This document shows, one piece after another, positions 7,634-16,691 of a stretch of DNA of 64,000 nucleotides. Where the stretch lies: positions 2,852,001-2,916,000 of the forward strand of contig OZ245822.1 in assembly GCA_965228545.1 (NCBI GenBank). Reading direction: 5' to 3'. Both the position numbers and the translations under genes were made by a program. The notes beneath the pieces are model-generated. The model did not search any database. It had not been told where the DNA came from and saw only the letters and a list, made by a program, of their open reading frames with translations. Each line of letters starts with the position of its first letter. The stretch's first letter is position 1. The stretch comes from HXMU1420-13 sp965228545. GTDB lineage: Bacteria; Bacteroidota; Rhodothermia; Balneolales; Balneolaceae.

Positions 7634-8551
7634 ATGAAATTTTTGATTAGTGTCATTTCGCTACTTCTTTTAAATACAGCCCAAGCACAAGTTGTATCAG
7701 AAGTGACTACTTCTAAAAGCGAGTACGAATATGGGGAGCCCATTGAAATTACTTACAAGCTATCCAATCATTCCAACACAGTTCACGCATATCAGGGAAC
7801 AAGTACTTACGCTGTATACTTCGAAGATTTTTCCGGGATATCTTTATTTCCTACATATACAACGTTAGATGATTACAGAGATACACTGTGGCCGGGAGAA
7901 TATCTTCAATACACCTGGAGTTTAGAACCCGAATTACTAGGTTTACCACCAATATCAGGTGAGCAAACAGTTTCTATTTCGGTTTTGGGAGTACGTGATT
8001 CAGTTAGTTTTGAAGCACCACAGTACCGGGGAGGCCCAATGAGCGTGTACTTTAATGAGGAGTTGGTTGATTCTGCTTCAGCAGATTCAATTTTAGCCCA
8101 CTATAACATTGACGTTCTAAGAGCTGATTATCCTTCATTCAAATTGGAAGTTAACGGCTCTCCAATCGACAGCTTAAGCCAAGCGTGGATAGATAAAAAC
8201 TATATACTTGAAGCCTATTTTAGTCAAAGAGATATGATTGAATATATTGACGTGATTAGAACTAATACTGAACAAATAGACACAAGGCAAGTTTTTAGGT
8301 TGGATCAAAATTATCCCAATCCATTTAATCCGTCAACTAATATACCTTTAAGTCTTGATAGACCCGGTCAAACCAATATCTCTGTTTATAAGATCACCGG
8401 TGAATTTGTGTACGAAATTTATGACGGATGGCTAGGTGCCGGGCAGCATTATTTTTCTTTTACTGCGCTTGATTTGGCTTCAGGTACTTATATGTACAAG
8501 GTTAGAGTTGGAAATCAGGAAATGGTAAAAACTATGACACTTATAAAATAA
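7634..8551 (+). CDS. Secreted protein with type IX secretion sorting tail
   Basis: 305 residues. A signal peptide (cleavage near AQAQ, residue 19) sends it to the periplasm; residues about 20-100 resemble an Ig-like intracellular-proteinase-inhibitor or BsuPI-type beta domain (YEYGEPIEITYKLSN, later WPGEYLQYTWSL). The last 80 residues are a classic C-terminal sorting domain: YPNPFNPSTNIPLSL, then GEFVYEI, ASGTYMYKV and KTMTLIK. It should cross the outer membrane by the type IX system. Target unknown. The tail supports the Balneolota/Bacteroidota-type assignment. Convergent with smpB; no terminator seen between. Confidence 0.88.
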   Translation: MKFLISVISLLLLNTAQAQVVSEVTTSKSEYEYGEPIEITYKLSNHSNTVHAYQGTSTYAVYFEDFSGISLFPTYTTLDDYRDTLWPGEYLQYTWSLEPELLGLPPISGEQTVSISVLGVRDSVSFEAPQYRGGPMSVYFNEELVDSASADSILAHYNIDVLRADYPSFKLEVNGSPIDSLSQAWIDKNYILEAYFSQRDMIEYIDVIRTNTEQIDTRQVFRLDQNYPNPFNPSTNIPLSLDRPGQTNISVYKITGEFVYEIYDGWLGAGQHYFSFTALDLASGTYMYKVRVGNQEMVKTMTLIK

Positions 8552-8552
8552 G

Positions 8553-9011
8553 TTAGATACTCACTTTACCTCGTTTAATCGCACGATCGATATCTCGTTT
8601 TGTATCCGAAGCTTTTATGCTCTCTCTTTTGTCGAATCGCTTTTTTCCTTTGGCTAAACCGATTTGAACTTTGACAAAACCATTTTTGAAGAAGATTTTT
8701 AGCGGAACAATCGTATTTCCTTTCTGCTGTGTCCCCTTTTCCAGTTCACGAATCTCTTTTTTATTGAGCAGTAGTTTTCGTTCTCGTCGCGGATCATGAT
8801 TATTGTAAGAACCGTGTTCAAACGGCTTGATATAAAACTCTTTCAACCAAACTTCTCCATCTCTGATAAAAGCATAAGAATCGGTAAAACTAGCATTTCC
8901 TTGCCGAATAGATTTTACCTCGGTGCCCTGTAAAGCAATTCCGGCATCGAAGGTTTCTTCAATGGAATAGTCGTGAAAAGCTTTTCTGTTTTTGATAGTT
9001 GGGCTACTCAT
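8553..9011 (-). CDS. smpB: SsrA-binding protein SmpB
   Basis: Binds tmRNA and delivers it to stalled ribosomes for trans-translation. 152 residues, normal length. N-terminal NRKAFHDYSIEETFDAGIALQGTEVKSIR is reflected in the typical OB-fold start, GSYNNHDPRRERKLLL is the conserved tmRNA-contact loop, and the C-terminal basic tail ends KRDIDRAIKRG. The tmRNA gene is not in this window. Confidence 0.97.
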   Translation of the reverse strand: MSSPTIKNRKAFHDYSIEETFDAGIALQGTEVKSIRQGNASFTDSYAFIRDGEVWLKEFYIKPFEHGSYNNHDPRRERKLLLNKKEIRELEKGTQQKGNTIVPLKIFFKNGFVKVQIGLAKGKKRFDKRESIKASDTKRDIDRAIKRGKVSI

Positions 9012-9023
9012 GGTGATTATGAA

Positions 9024-9104
9024 TGACAGACGACGATTGACGAAAGACGAAGGACTTTGTTGGTCAGACGTCGTTCGTCCTTGGTCGTCAGTTCTTGGTC
9101 GTTA
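9024..9104. repeat. Degenerate GACGAAA-type tandem and inverted repeat
   Basis: Between smpB and the next gene the sequence stutters through GACGA/GACGAAA words and then their complement (TCGTCC, TGGTCGT), giving a long imperfect inverted repeat. No gene fits. It is similar in style to the repeats at 16.55 kb and may form an RNA hairpin separating the two minus-strand genes. Confidence 0.5.
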
Positions 9105-9539
9105 TATATTAAAGCCTAATTCTTTTAACTCGGCCATTACATCTTCGTCGGGCGAACGATCAGGGAAGGTGGAATAAATACCTAAAATTTGCTCAATCTC
9201 GGTGATTGCTTTTTCATTATCGGGATTAATCCGTAGCACTTTCACATATTGGCGTAGTGCATTGTTCATCTTATCCCTCATATTAGTGACATTAGAATCA
9301 CGATACTCAAGAAACAGGCCATAATTGAGATAGGTTTTCTCCTTTAATCGCAAAACATCTTCACTTTCTGTTTCTGCATCAAGCAGCTCAAGCGCAGTTG
9401 TGTATTGATCGGCGTCAATAAGTGCGTTGATTCTAGTTTCGAGATCGGCGCCTTCAGCTACAGCAGTTTGAGCTTCATTTTGATTATTTGAACACGCCGA
9501 GAAAATTAAAAGCGTAGATAGAATGAATAGTTTTTTCAT
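9102..9539 (-). CDS. Small lipoprotein with TPR-like helices
   Basis: 145 residues. The N terminus is a lipoprotein signal (LSTLLIFSAC, Cys at residue 16), so the protein is probably anchored in the envelope. The rest is helical and reads like two TPR units (YTTALELLDAE... and ALRQYVKVLRINPDNEKAITEIEQIL). No enzyme motif. Eight bases downstream of the site-2 protease gene on the same strand, so probably co-transcribed and perhaps an accessory part of that system; that link is inference. Confidence 0.8.
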   Translation of the reverse strand: MKKLFILSTLLIFSACSNNQNEAQTAVAEGADLETRINALIDADQYTTALELLDAETESEDVLRLKEKTYLNYGLFLEYRDSNVTNMRDKMNNALRQYVKVLRINPDNEKAITEIEQILGIYSTFPDRSPDEDVMAELKELGFNI

Positions 9540-9546
9540 GAAAATG

Positions 9547-10797
9547 TTATCTGAATGACAATGGATTGAAACTTATACAGAGTACAAATATAAGCATACT
9601 TAACCATCCTAACACTTTTCTGGTGGGAGTTAATTCGCGCTCGATAATTACGGGTGGATGTTCGACACGAACAAAAAAGGTGATAAAGAATATCCAGAAG
9701 AGCCAAATCAGTGACGATTCCATACCGTCATCACTGGCAAAAAAAGTGCTGTAACCGAAGGAAAGAATCAATGAAGAAGCCAAACCACCGGCTACCCAAG
9801 GCTGATTTCTTCGAAATGCACGCTGAAACATCAAGAATAGAAATCCGGCCCAGATCGTCCAGGAAAGCAGAAACATGGAACTATCTAAATCACTTACAAA
9901 ACTATGAATGATGGGAATGGCTTCGAAACTGGCAAAGATGGTGATTAGAATAAAGAACAAGCGGGCTACCAGGCGATGTTTCTCGAAACCGATGAGCGAA
10001 TATAAAATGTGCCCACCATCTAGTTGTCCAACAGGCATCAAGTTTAGCGCGGTAAAGAATAATCCAAACCAACCTGCTAAGAGAAAAGGATAATGCATGA
10101 TTTCCCACAACGGCGGTGCGTTTTCGAATAAACCTGATAAGGTATTATAGAGTGGAGTTCCGCCAAAATAAAAGGCAATTTGACCTTCTGTTAATTCTGG
10201 AGCATCCGGATACTCACCATATTGCTCGTAGTATTCGATTACGTAATTATGGTCGCCAAATTCGTTTAAGTAGCTAACATCCGGCAAAGTGAAAAAACCG
10301 ATAAACAAGATTATTATTGATACAATGAAACCAGCAATTGGACCTGCTGCGCCCACATCAAAAAGTTTATTCGTTTCGTGGATTTGCTCTTTTATGCGGA
10401 TAACAGCACCAAGAGTGCCAATACCTAGTGGAATTGGAATGTAATAGGGCAGTGATACCGCAATTTTGTGAAAAACAGCCGCAAAGTAATGCCCAAACTC
10501 GTGAGCGGTTAAGAAGGAGAGTAACAAAGTGGCAAAAAGCACGCCGCGAAGCAGATCAGCTTCGCCGGGATAAGGAACCATCATGCCCAAAATTGTAGCA
10601 ATTTGTAACTCTTTACCTACTAAAAAGGTGCTAACCAAAGACACCGAGATAAAGGTGAGAACAAACAATAGTAAATGCTTAAGAAGTGTTTTAGCATCCG
10701 GTTTGTTCTTGCCGGAAAGAGGAAGAAAATCCCTTAGTTTTTTAGGCTTTCGCTCGTGGTCAATTTGAATCTGTATCGGGCTTTGTTGGTTTTCCAA
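9547..10797 (-). CDS. Site-2 protease family (M50) membrane metalloprotease
   Basis: Intramembrane zinc protease. 416 residues with about eight hydrophobic segments. The zinc motif HEFGH (His99, Glu100, His103) sits in a membrane helix, and the partner motif LMPVGQLDGGH at about 251-261 supplies the third ligand Asp. No PDZ domain is evident, so it is closer to the short SpoIVFB/EcfE-minus type than to RseP. The start is TTG at 10797, four bases after the arcA stop, so arcA-S2P-lipoprotein form one transcript. Substrate unknown; no sigma or anti-sigma pair is adjacent. Confidence 0.88.
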   Translation of the reverse strand: MENQQSPIQIQIDHERKPKKLRDFLPLSGKNKPDAKTLLKHLLLFVLTFISVSLVSTFLVGKELQIATILGMMVPYPGEADLLRGVLFATLLLSFLTAHEFGHYFAAVFHKIAVSLPYYIPIPLGIGTLGAVIRIKEQIHETNKLFDVGAAGPIAGFIVSIIILFIGFFTLPDVSYLNEFGDHNYVIEYYEQYGEYPDAPELTEGQIAFYFGGTPLYNTLSGLFENAPPLWEIMHYPFLLAGWFGLFFTALNLMPVGQLDGGHILYSLIGFEKHRLVARLFFILITIFASFEAIPIIHSFVSDLDSSMFLLSWTIWAGFLFLMFQRAFRRNQPWVAGGLASSLILSFGYSTFFASDDGMESSLIWLFWIFFITFFVRVEHPPVIIERELTPTRKVLGWLSMLIFVLCISFNPLSFR

Positions 10798-10801
10798 TCA
10801 A

Positions 10802-12037
10802 TCAGTGGTTTATCAATTCTCTTGAAATAGGCATAGTCATACAGCGTGCGCCACCACGACCGCGGCAAAGCTCATGCCCTTGAAAACTAATCGCGATTTT
10901 TAATTCATCGTTCAAAGGTAATGGAGCATTTCCGTATTCCTCAACAAACTCGAATTGGTTCATAAATGCATAGCCATGATCAACCAAGGTGTTGAATGTT
11001 CGTGTGTTTCGTTCGTAGCCAACTGCAACGCCCGGGGCTAGGGCAAACATGTTTGCCCCATCGGTCCATTGCTCCCTAAACTGACTGGTTAAATCTTCAC
11101 CTCCGCACTTTATAAAGGTGTAATCAACTCCGGAAAACTCGTTGAGTGCGCTTTGTAAACTCGAGCGTTGTTCTGCTACAATTTTATCTCCATTTTTTTG
11201 TAGGGCTACAACATTATCTTTTTGGTCGAGAATTGCCGGGGGGAATGCCACACATTCATTCTTTGAAATAAAAGTGAAAACGGTATCCAAATGCATGCTT
11301 GCCCGTTGTTTGGGAATATCAACAGCGAGCACCGTTTCAACGCCGTGATTGAGTAACCCTTCGGCGGCTTTCATTAATCCGGTAAAAGAAGTGCGCTCGC
11401 TCATGCCGATTAAGACCAGCTTATCGGATTGAACCAAAACATCGCCACCTTCAATACTTTGGTGACCAGAAATTCGGATCGCATTATTTTTTACTTCGTC
11501 GAAAAGTGGGTGATGCTGAACCACCGTTTCCATAATCAAAGATTCACGAAGTCGGGCTTTTGTAGCTGCTCTGGATAACAAAATACTATCTCCGCAAACA
11601 GCGGCAAGGTCGCGGGTAAACAATAAATTCGGGGAAGGCAGCATGTTGAAATCCTTAGAACCATGTAACACGCCTTGCACACTAAATTTTAATAAGTCAT
11701 CTGGATCGAGTGACCTTAACTCATCCTCAATTACCTGTAAATTTTCCTCTGGATATTCTTTAATCAGCTGCTCGATGAAATAGGCGGCGGCATCTTCGTT
11801 CTGAATAGTTTCCAGAAAAATATCTGCTATTTCGATCACCTTTCCATCGGGATTCATCGCGGCTTTAAACACTTCCAGCATGTCGAGGTGTTCGCCACGG
11901 GCGTCATCCTCAAAAATGATGTCATCGAAAAGTAATTGCTCGGCAATTTCTGGGTTAACAAGGGAAACTTCATGTCCCGGAGTGTGAACGATTACCCCGT
12001 TTAGATGTCCAATTTCGGAAGAAACGTTGATTTTCAT
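10802..12037 (-). CDS. arcA: Arginine deiminase
   Basis: Hydrolyses L-arginine to citrulline and ammonia. 411 residues, normal length. Guanidine-modifying enzyme motifs are all present: the N-terminal SEIGHLNGVIVHTPG, FTRDLAAV, EGGDVLV, the MHLDTVFT histidine and the C-terminal RGGARCMTMP with nucleophile Cys399. No arcB, arcC or arcD transporter is adjacent, so the full energy-yielding pathway is not shown here. First gene of a three-gene minus-strand run. Confidence 0.96.
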   Translation of the reverse strand: MKINVSSEIGHLNGVIVHTPGHEVSLVNPEIAEQLLFDDIIFEDDARGEHLDMLEVFKAAMNPDGKVIEIADIFLETIQNEDAAAYFIEQLIKEYPEENLQVIEDELRSLDPDDLLKFSVQGVLHGSKDFNMLPSPNLLFTRDLAAVCGDSILLSRAATKARLRESLIMETVVQHHPLFDEVKNNAIRISGHQSIEGGDVLVQSDKLVLIGMSERTSFTGLMKAAEGLLNHGVETVLAVDIPKQRASMHLDTVFTFISKNECVAFPPAILDQKDNVVALQKNGDKIVAEQRSSLQSALNEFSGVDYTFIKCGGEDLTSQFREQWTDGANMFALAPGVAVGYERNTRTFNTLVDHGYAFMNQFEFVEEYGNAPLPLNDELKIAISFQGHELCRGRGGARCMTMPISRELINH

Positions 12038-12115
12038 ATGGTGGTTTTTGAGAACGATTCGTGGGAATATAGGAACTCAATGAACCATTTTTTTGGAAAA
12101 GAAATGGATGCAATT

Positions 12116-13432
12116 CTATTCTATAAAACGCCGGACAAAACTTGAGTCGATACCGATCGTGTGGATTAAATTTGAATCGTCAGGAGAAAGCAGAAAGTTT
12201 GCGGGATAGCCAGAGATATTGAACCAATCGGAGATTGTATCATCAACCAAAATATGCGGCCAATTCAGTTGTTTCTCTTCAATTACGGTTTTGGCGTTGT
12301 CTAAATCTGAAGGCAACAAAAAACTAATGATTGCAATGGGTAGAGAGGAGTCGTTCAGTTCGGATAATAGAGGCATTTCTTTATAGCATGGTTGGCACCA
12401 TTCTCCCCAAAAGTTTATCAGCAAACCGGAATCTTGATAATCTATAAAGTGGACAGAATCTCCATCAATTGAGATAAAAGACATCTCCCAGATTGCGGTG
12501 TTATACTCCGATTTATAGATCTGTTTTAATTCATCTAAAGTTTTATTGGTGGAAGAATTTAAAAATCGATCAGGTGAATTAAGACTGTTTTCAGTTGAAC
12601 TTTTAAACTTAACCCATTTTCCTAAAGAATCAATCTTAGTAATTGAGTAGATATTTCCAAAAAATTGTACTTGATCGTTTATGGAAAACCGTTCAGAATT
12701 GTCTTTATATGACAATTTTTTGTTTCCGTTGTAATCGATATATAAACGGTCAACGGCATCATTGAAAAGTCCATTTATATTGTAATCCTCAACTCCAAAG
12801 TGTACAGTATCTCGATTTTGGATGAATTTTCCCCGTACTAAGTTCTTACGCCCTAAATAGTAAAAACTGCCTTTTTCACCTGTAAATTTTGAGTTGTGAC
12901 GTTTCCAATAAATGGTTCTCTCCATATTCAAATTGCCATTCGATTCGAAATTCTCACTCCAAAAATGCTGCAAGACTTCTTTATTAGTTAAAGCATATGC
13001 AGGTAATCGAAGAAATGATTGAACACTTATTCTGTCCACATTAGCATTAAATGATACTGGAAATGAAAATTCATTATCACTAAGTGGAAAGGAGAAAGGG
13101 CCACCGTCGTCGGTTAAATCATTATTGTTGTCTAGGTCGATATAGAGCGAATCGCCGATTGAAGTTCGTTTTACTAAAACATCGATAAATGAATCTTTAA
13201 TAGACGAATAAATTGAAAAGTACTTATAGTCGATAATCGAAGTTGGTAAGTGCAACGGAGTTAATTTAAAATGCCTTTTTTGGACGGGAGATAGCTTTCG
13301 TTCATTGGTAAAAGAAACTAAACCTGCAGAGATATTGTCGTGGTACGTTGGTTCAGAAAGCTGAATCGTCTGTTCTTGAGCTACGGAATTAGTAGCAGTT
13401 AAAAAAACTAAGAGTAATGTAACCTTGTGCAT
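12116..13432 (-). CDS. Periplasmic TlpA-like thioredoxin-fold protein with long N-terminal region
   Basis: 438 residues. A signal peptide (ending near SVAQ, residue 18) exports it. The C-terminal 130 residues are a TlpA/ResA-type thioredoxin domain with the redox pair in WGEWCQPCYKEMP (about residue 345-350) and a cis-Pro in SGYPANFLL. The N-terminal 300 residues are beta-rich and unassigned; they contain Asp/Asn-rich loops DLDNNNDLTDDG and DYNGNKKLSYKD that resemble calcium-binding EF-hand-like loops. Probably a thiol-disulfide reductant of the envelope; partner unknown. Stands alone, divergent from the next gene. Confidence 0.85.
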   Translation of the reverse strand: MHKVTLLLVFLTATNSVAQEQTIQLSEPTYHDNISAGLVSFTNERKLSPVQKRHFKLTPLHLPTSIIDYKYFSIYSSIKDSFIDVLVKRTSIGDSLYIDLDNNNDLTDDGGPFSFPLSDNEFSFPVSFNANVDRISVQSFLRLPAYALTNKEVLQHFWSENFESNGNLNMERTIYWKRHNSKFTGEKGSFYYLGRKNLVRGKFIQNRDTVHFGVEDYNINGLFNDAVDRLYIDYNGNKKLSYKDNSERFSINDQVQFFGNIYSITKIDSLGKWVKFKSSTENSLNSPDRFLNSSTNKTLDELKQIYKSEYNTAIWEMSFISIDGDSVHFIDYQDSGLLINFWGEWCQPCYKEMPLLSELNDSSLPIAIISFLLPSDLDNAKTVIEEKQLNWPHILVDDTISDWFNISGYPANFLLSPDDSNLIHTIGIDSSFVRRFIE

Positions 13433-13513
13433 AGGCGTATAGAATAAAGCAAAACTTTAAGATTACAAACATGGTTCAGATATTTGTGCCTTGAGTAATT
13501 ATATTATCGTAGT

Positions 13514-14365
13514 ATGACTACCAAATCTGAAATAGAGTCTTTATTACTGTTGATGGATGATCCCGATCCATTTGTTCAGGAGAGTGTGCAAAACCGATTT
13601 AAACAGCTTGGTGAGAATGCTGTTCCATTGTTAGACGAGTTTCGAATAGAAACCGATAATAAAGACGACAGAAAGCGAGTAAGCCAAATTATTCATAACA
13701 TCACGTTTCCGGTGTTAAAAGCGGATTTTCAGGAGATACTTGATCGGGGTGTTCGAAATAGAAAAGACCTTGAGTACGCGGTTCTTACCTTATCTCGGTT
13801 TGGGAATCCCACGTTGCGGATTGAGGAGTATCAAAAGAAACTCGATCATTTCGCGGAAATGGTAGAGCCAACCATTCGCTACCGCTTGGATGAGCGTCGA
13901 AAGATGAAACAGCTCATTAAATTTGTGTTTGAAGATCTGAATTTCAAAGGGGATACTGAAGATTACCACAACCCGGATAATTGTTTTATTGATCAGGTTA
14001 TTCGTCGTAGGCGAGGATTGCCCATCACTTTAAGCATGGTGGTTATGTTTTTGGCACGTCGATTAGAAATGCCTTTCTTTGGCGTGAATATGCCCATTCA
14101 CTTTATGTTGAATTATGTAAGTGATAAAGAAGAAGTGCTCATCGATCCCTACGATAACGGCGCTATCGTTTCGTACGATCAGTGCTATTTTTTCCTGAAA
14201 AAGAATAATATCGAACCTAAGCCGGATCACTTCAAAATTGCCTCCGACATTGAAGTATTGATTCGTTGCATCAGAAATTTGATCCACAGCTATGAACGGT
14301 TAGAACAGCCTCGCAGGGTGGAAGATTTAAAAGAATTACTTGGTCTGATCGAATTATATGAGTGA
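13514..14365 (+). CDS. SirB1/transglutaminase-like protein
   Basis: 283-residue member of the SirB1 (transglutaminase-like 2) family. Residues 1-90 look like HEAT-type helices (DPDPFVQESVQNRFKQLG). The main domain has the family signature DYHNPDNCFIDQVIRRRRG followed by LPITLSMVVMFLARRLEMP and GVNMPIHFMLNY. The cysteine in NCFI is at the usual nucleophile region, replaced in many members. Biochemical role unsettled. Cytosolic, single gene. Confidence 0.85.
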   Translation: MTTKSEIESLLLLMDDPDPFVQESVQNRFKQLGENAVPLLDEFRIETDNKDDRKRVSQIIHNITFPVLKADFQEILDRGVRNRKDLEYAVLTLSRFGNPTLRIEEYQKKLDHFAEMVEPTIRYRLDERRKMKQLIKFVFEDLNFKGDTEDYHNPDNCFIDQVIRRRRGLPITLSMVVMFLARRLEMPFFGVNMPIHFMLNYVSDKEEVLIDPYDNGAIVSYDQCYFFLKKNNIEPKPDHFKIASDIEVLIRCIRNLIHSYERLEQPRRVEDLKELLGLIELYE

Positions 14366-14488
14366 TTCGGGAACGGATTAACTGTTGGATAAACGTTCTT
14401 CGTTTTTAGTGGGTTATAGCGTCAAATATTGATTGAAAGAAGATTCAATTGATGCTTACAGATTCTAATCAGGGTTGGGCTTATCAGC

Positions 14489-15349
14489 ATACAAAGAAAA
14501 TATCACCTCGGATTAACCGGCTGGAGTGTATCGGATTGGATAGGTTCGTTTTATAAGCAAGGGACAAAGCCGGATCAGTTCTTGGCTCAATATTCGACCG
14601 TGTTTAACACGATTGAGGGTAACACCACTTTCTATAATACGCCAAGCGCGGAAACACTTGCCAAGTGGAACGAGCAAACGCCGGATAATTTCAAATTTTG
14701 CTTTAAGTTACCTCGGCAAATCACACATATAAATCGGCTTGCAAATATTGGGAATGAGGTAGAACGCTTTTTATCGCTGTTCGAAAATATGCGAACAAAG
14801 TTGGGACCATTCATGATTCAGCTTCCGGAATCATTTGGCCCGAAGGATTTATATAAGCTTGAAAAGCTCTTCGAAATTTTACCTAAAATCTTTGCGTATG
14901 GAATTGAAGTGAGACATCCGGATTTTTATAATCGCGGAAAAGAAGAGCATAATTTTGTGAGCTTGATTGAAAGTTATGGCATCGAGCGCATCATTTTTGA
15001 CACGCGCAAGCTACATGCTATGCAATCAAGAGAAACATCCATTGTAGAAGCTCAACGAAAAAAACCTAAAAATCCGGTTCGGTTCAATATGGAAGGAAAT
15101 CGCCCGATGGTTCGCTATGTTGGCAGCAATGATATACTGAATAACGAAGCGTATTTAAAAGAATGGGCGATAGTTGTAGCAGATTGGATTCGGGAGGGCA
15201 AACATCCGTATGTGTTCATTCACACACCGGATATTATTTCGCAGCCAATAGTTGCTACGCACTTTCATAAATTGTTGTCAGAATTGATTGAAGTCCCTCC
15301 ACTGCCGGCATGGCCGGCAAATCGCATACAACAACTTGGGCTATTTTAG
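14489..15349 (+). CDS. DUF72 (YecE-like) TIM-barrel protein, start codon irregular
   Basis: DUF72 proteins are TIM-barrel proteins of unknown function, with an endonuclease-IV-like fold suggested. Clear motifs: GLTGWSVSDWIGSFY at the N terminus, EGNTTFYNTP, FKFCFKLPRQITH, GIEVRHPDFY and YVFIHTPD. The first usable standard start in this frame is TTG at 14582, but that would cut off the first strand and the GLTGWS motif, which is in frame from about 14507. Upstream to the stop at 14450 there is no ATG, GTG or TTG, only ATA (14489), ATC and ATT. I place the start at the ATA, giving 286 residues; a mutated ATG or a frameshift are alternatives. Confidence 0.8.
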   Translation: MQRKYHLGLTGWSVSDWIGSFYKQGTKPDQFLAQYSTVFNTIEGNTTFYNTPSAETLAKWNEQTPDNFKFCFKLPRQITHINRLANIGNEVERFLSLFENMRTKLGPFMIQLPESFGPKDLYKLEKLFEILPKIFAYGIEVRHPDFYNRGKEEHNFVSLIESYGIERIIFDTRKLHAMQSRETSIVEAQRKKPKNPVRFNMEGNRPMVRYVGSNDILNNEAYLKEWAIVVADWIREGKHPYVFIHTPDIISQPIVATHFHKLLSELIEVPPLPAWPANRIQQLGLF

Positions 15350-15350
15350 C

Positions 15351-15788
15351 TTAATTGGTTTCATTAACCGATAATTGTTCTTTAGAATCCGGCTCTAAAT
15401 TACCTTGCTTCGATTCAAAAGCATGCATGGTGTACGGAATGGCCTCTAACCGTTCTTTTTGAATTTGCTTTCCTGTCACAAGGCAGATTCCATAGTTCCC
15501 GGTTTCGATACGATCGAGAGCCATAGCGATCTTTTCTAGCTTATCTTTTTGTTTTTCGATGAGCGTGTAATTCGTTTGCCGTAGCTCTTCATTCGAACCG
15601 ACATTGCCTTGGTGATGAGCCGCCGATGAACTTGTGTCGTTCATTTTGTTTTCAATCTGATCGATAGAAGTTTGTAGAATGGATATTTCCTTTTCGGCAG
15701 ATTGTTTTTCTTCTATCAGTAAATTTTTAAAATGATCGAGTTCTTCGTCGGATAAATAGGTGTTGTTAATAATTGCTTGGTTACTCAT
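15351..15788 (-). CDS. DksA/TraR-like protein with degenerate zinc finger
   Basis: 145 residues from the ATG at 15788 (a GTG four codons upstream also exists). A helical coiled-coil hairpin covers residues 15-95, and the C-terminal part GNYGICLVTGKQIQKERL matches the DksA/TraR zinc-finger region. Only the first of the four cysteines remains; the second is Thr and the later pair is lost, as in the Bacteroidota forms I recall. Likely binds the RNA polymerase secondary channel like DksA and tunes transcription, but the coiled-coil tip cannot be judged in detail. Convergent with the DUF72 gene by one base. Confidence 0.82.
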   Translation of the reverse strand: MSNQAIINNTYLSDEELDHFKNLLIEEKQSAEKEISILQTSIDQIENKMNDTSSSAAHHQGNVGSNEELRQTNYTLIEKQKDKLEKIAMALDRIETGNYGICLVTGKQIQKERLEAIPYTMHAFESKQGNLEPDSKEQLSVNETN

Positions 15789-15898
15789 AGTTTTGAACAC
15801 TTAAGTATTTAATATTATTATTTCTAATATTAACTAAATACACTTGCTTATGTTCCAAAATCAATTAAGTAAATGCCAAGCAATGCTTTGCGTCTTTA

Positions 15899-16537
15899 CT
15901 ATTCTTCGATTATACCAATCAATGCGGTGTATTGAACAAAAGGAAGCTGTTCTACTTTAAGCATTTGTTCATTTTCAGTGCCAGGTTCTACCAGAATGTT
16001 AACTGTTCGAGGGAAATCGGAGATAATTTCATAGGCTACCGATCGGTAGTTTGCCATAAAAGCTTTTACGGCACCTTCATTCATCGAGTATAGAAAACGA
16101 ATAAAAAGCCGCTCAATTCTTTGCGATTCTAAAACCCGTTTGAAAGCAGCATCAGTTTCTTCTTTTGATAATCCTTGAGCATCTACTAATTCCCGAAAAT
16201 AAGCACTATCCACCAAGTCCGGTTGATACACAAACTCCAATATCTCGGGTTGTGAAGTCAACTCGTCAATCACTTCAGACTCAGGCTGATTCACAATAGC
16301 AATGGTGAAAGGCTGAATGTCGATATAACCAAGTTCAAAGCCCAATGCTTCTAATTGAGTAATTGCATAATCGGGTGAAACAGTATCCGCAAGATAGGCG
16401 ATAAACTCTCCCTCAACGGTGGTTGATTGACCACGTTGCAATTTTTGCAATGCCTCATCGCCGATTATTTGGGCATAGACGCCTGAAGGAAGCCATAACA
16501 AAGTGATGAGTAGAATATGTTTCAAATGAATGTTCAA
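15899..16537 (-). CDS. Exported hypothetical protein
   Basis: 212 residues beginning with a signal peptide ending at VYAQ. After that, residues 30-100 (FIAYLADTVSPDYAITQLEALG, then IVNQPESEVIDELTSQPEI) recall the propeptide/inhibitor-I9 type of small alpha-beta domain found in front of subtilases, but no protease domain follows. The C-terminal half is unassigned. The frame opens at TTG (16537); a second TTG four codons later gives a tidier signal peptide (KHILLITLLWLP). No ribosome site decides. Alone, divergent from prfC. Confidence 0.7.
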   Translation of the reverse strand: MNIHLKHILLITLLWLPSGVYAQIIGDEALQKLQRGQSTTVEGEFIAYLADTVSPDYAITQLEALGFELGYIDIQPFTIAIVNQPESEVIDELTSQPEILEFVYQPDLVDSAYFRELVDAQGLSKEETDAAFKRVLESQRIERLFIRFLYSMNEGAVKAFMANYRSVAYEIISDFPRTVNILVEPGTENEQMLKVEQLPFVQYTALIGIIEE

Positions 16538-16546
16538 TATGTTCTT

Positions 16547-16640
16547 GTTAATCGTTATTCGTTAATCGATGTGCTTAAAATAACAATTAACAATTAACGA
16601 TTAACGAACATCAAATAACAATTCACAATTAACTAATAAC
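16547..16640. repeat. Stuttering AACAATTAAC/GTTAATCG repeat
   Basis: GTTAATCGTTATTCGTTAATCG is followed by several imperfect copies of AACAATTAAC and ATTAACGA, i.e. a tandem and inverted low-complexity repeat. It lies in the divergent gap upstream of prfC. No gene. It belongs to the same general style as the repeats at 9.0 kb and in rnpB. Confidence 0.55.
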
Positions 16641-16691
16641 CAAAAATCATCGTATTTTACACGGCTTTCAAATCAATTAATTCATCACTCC

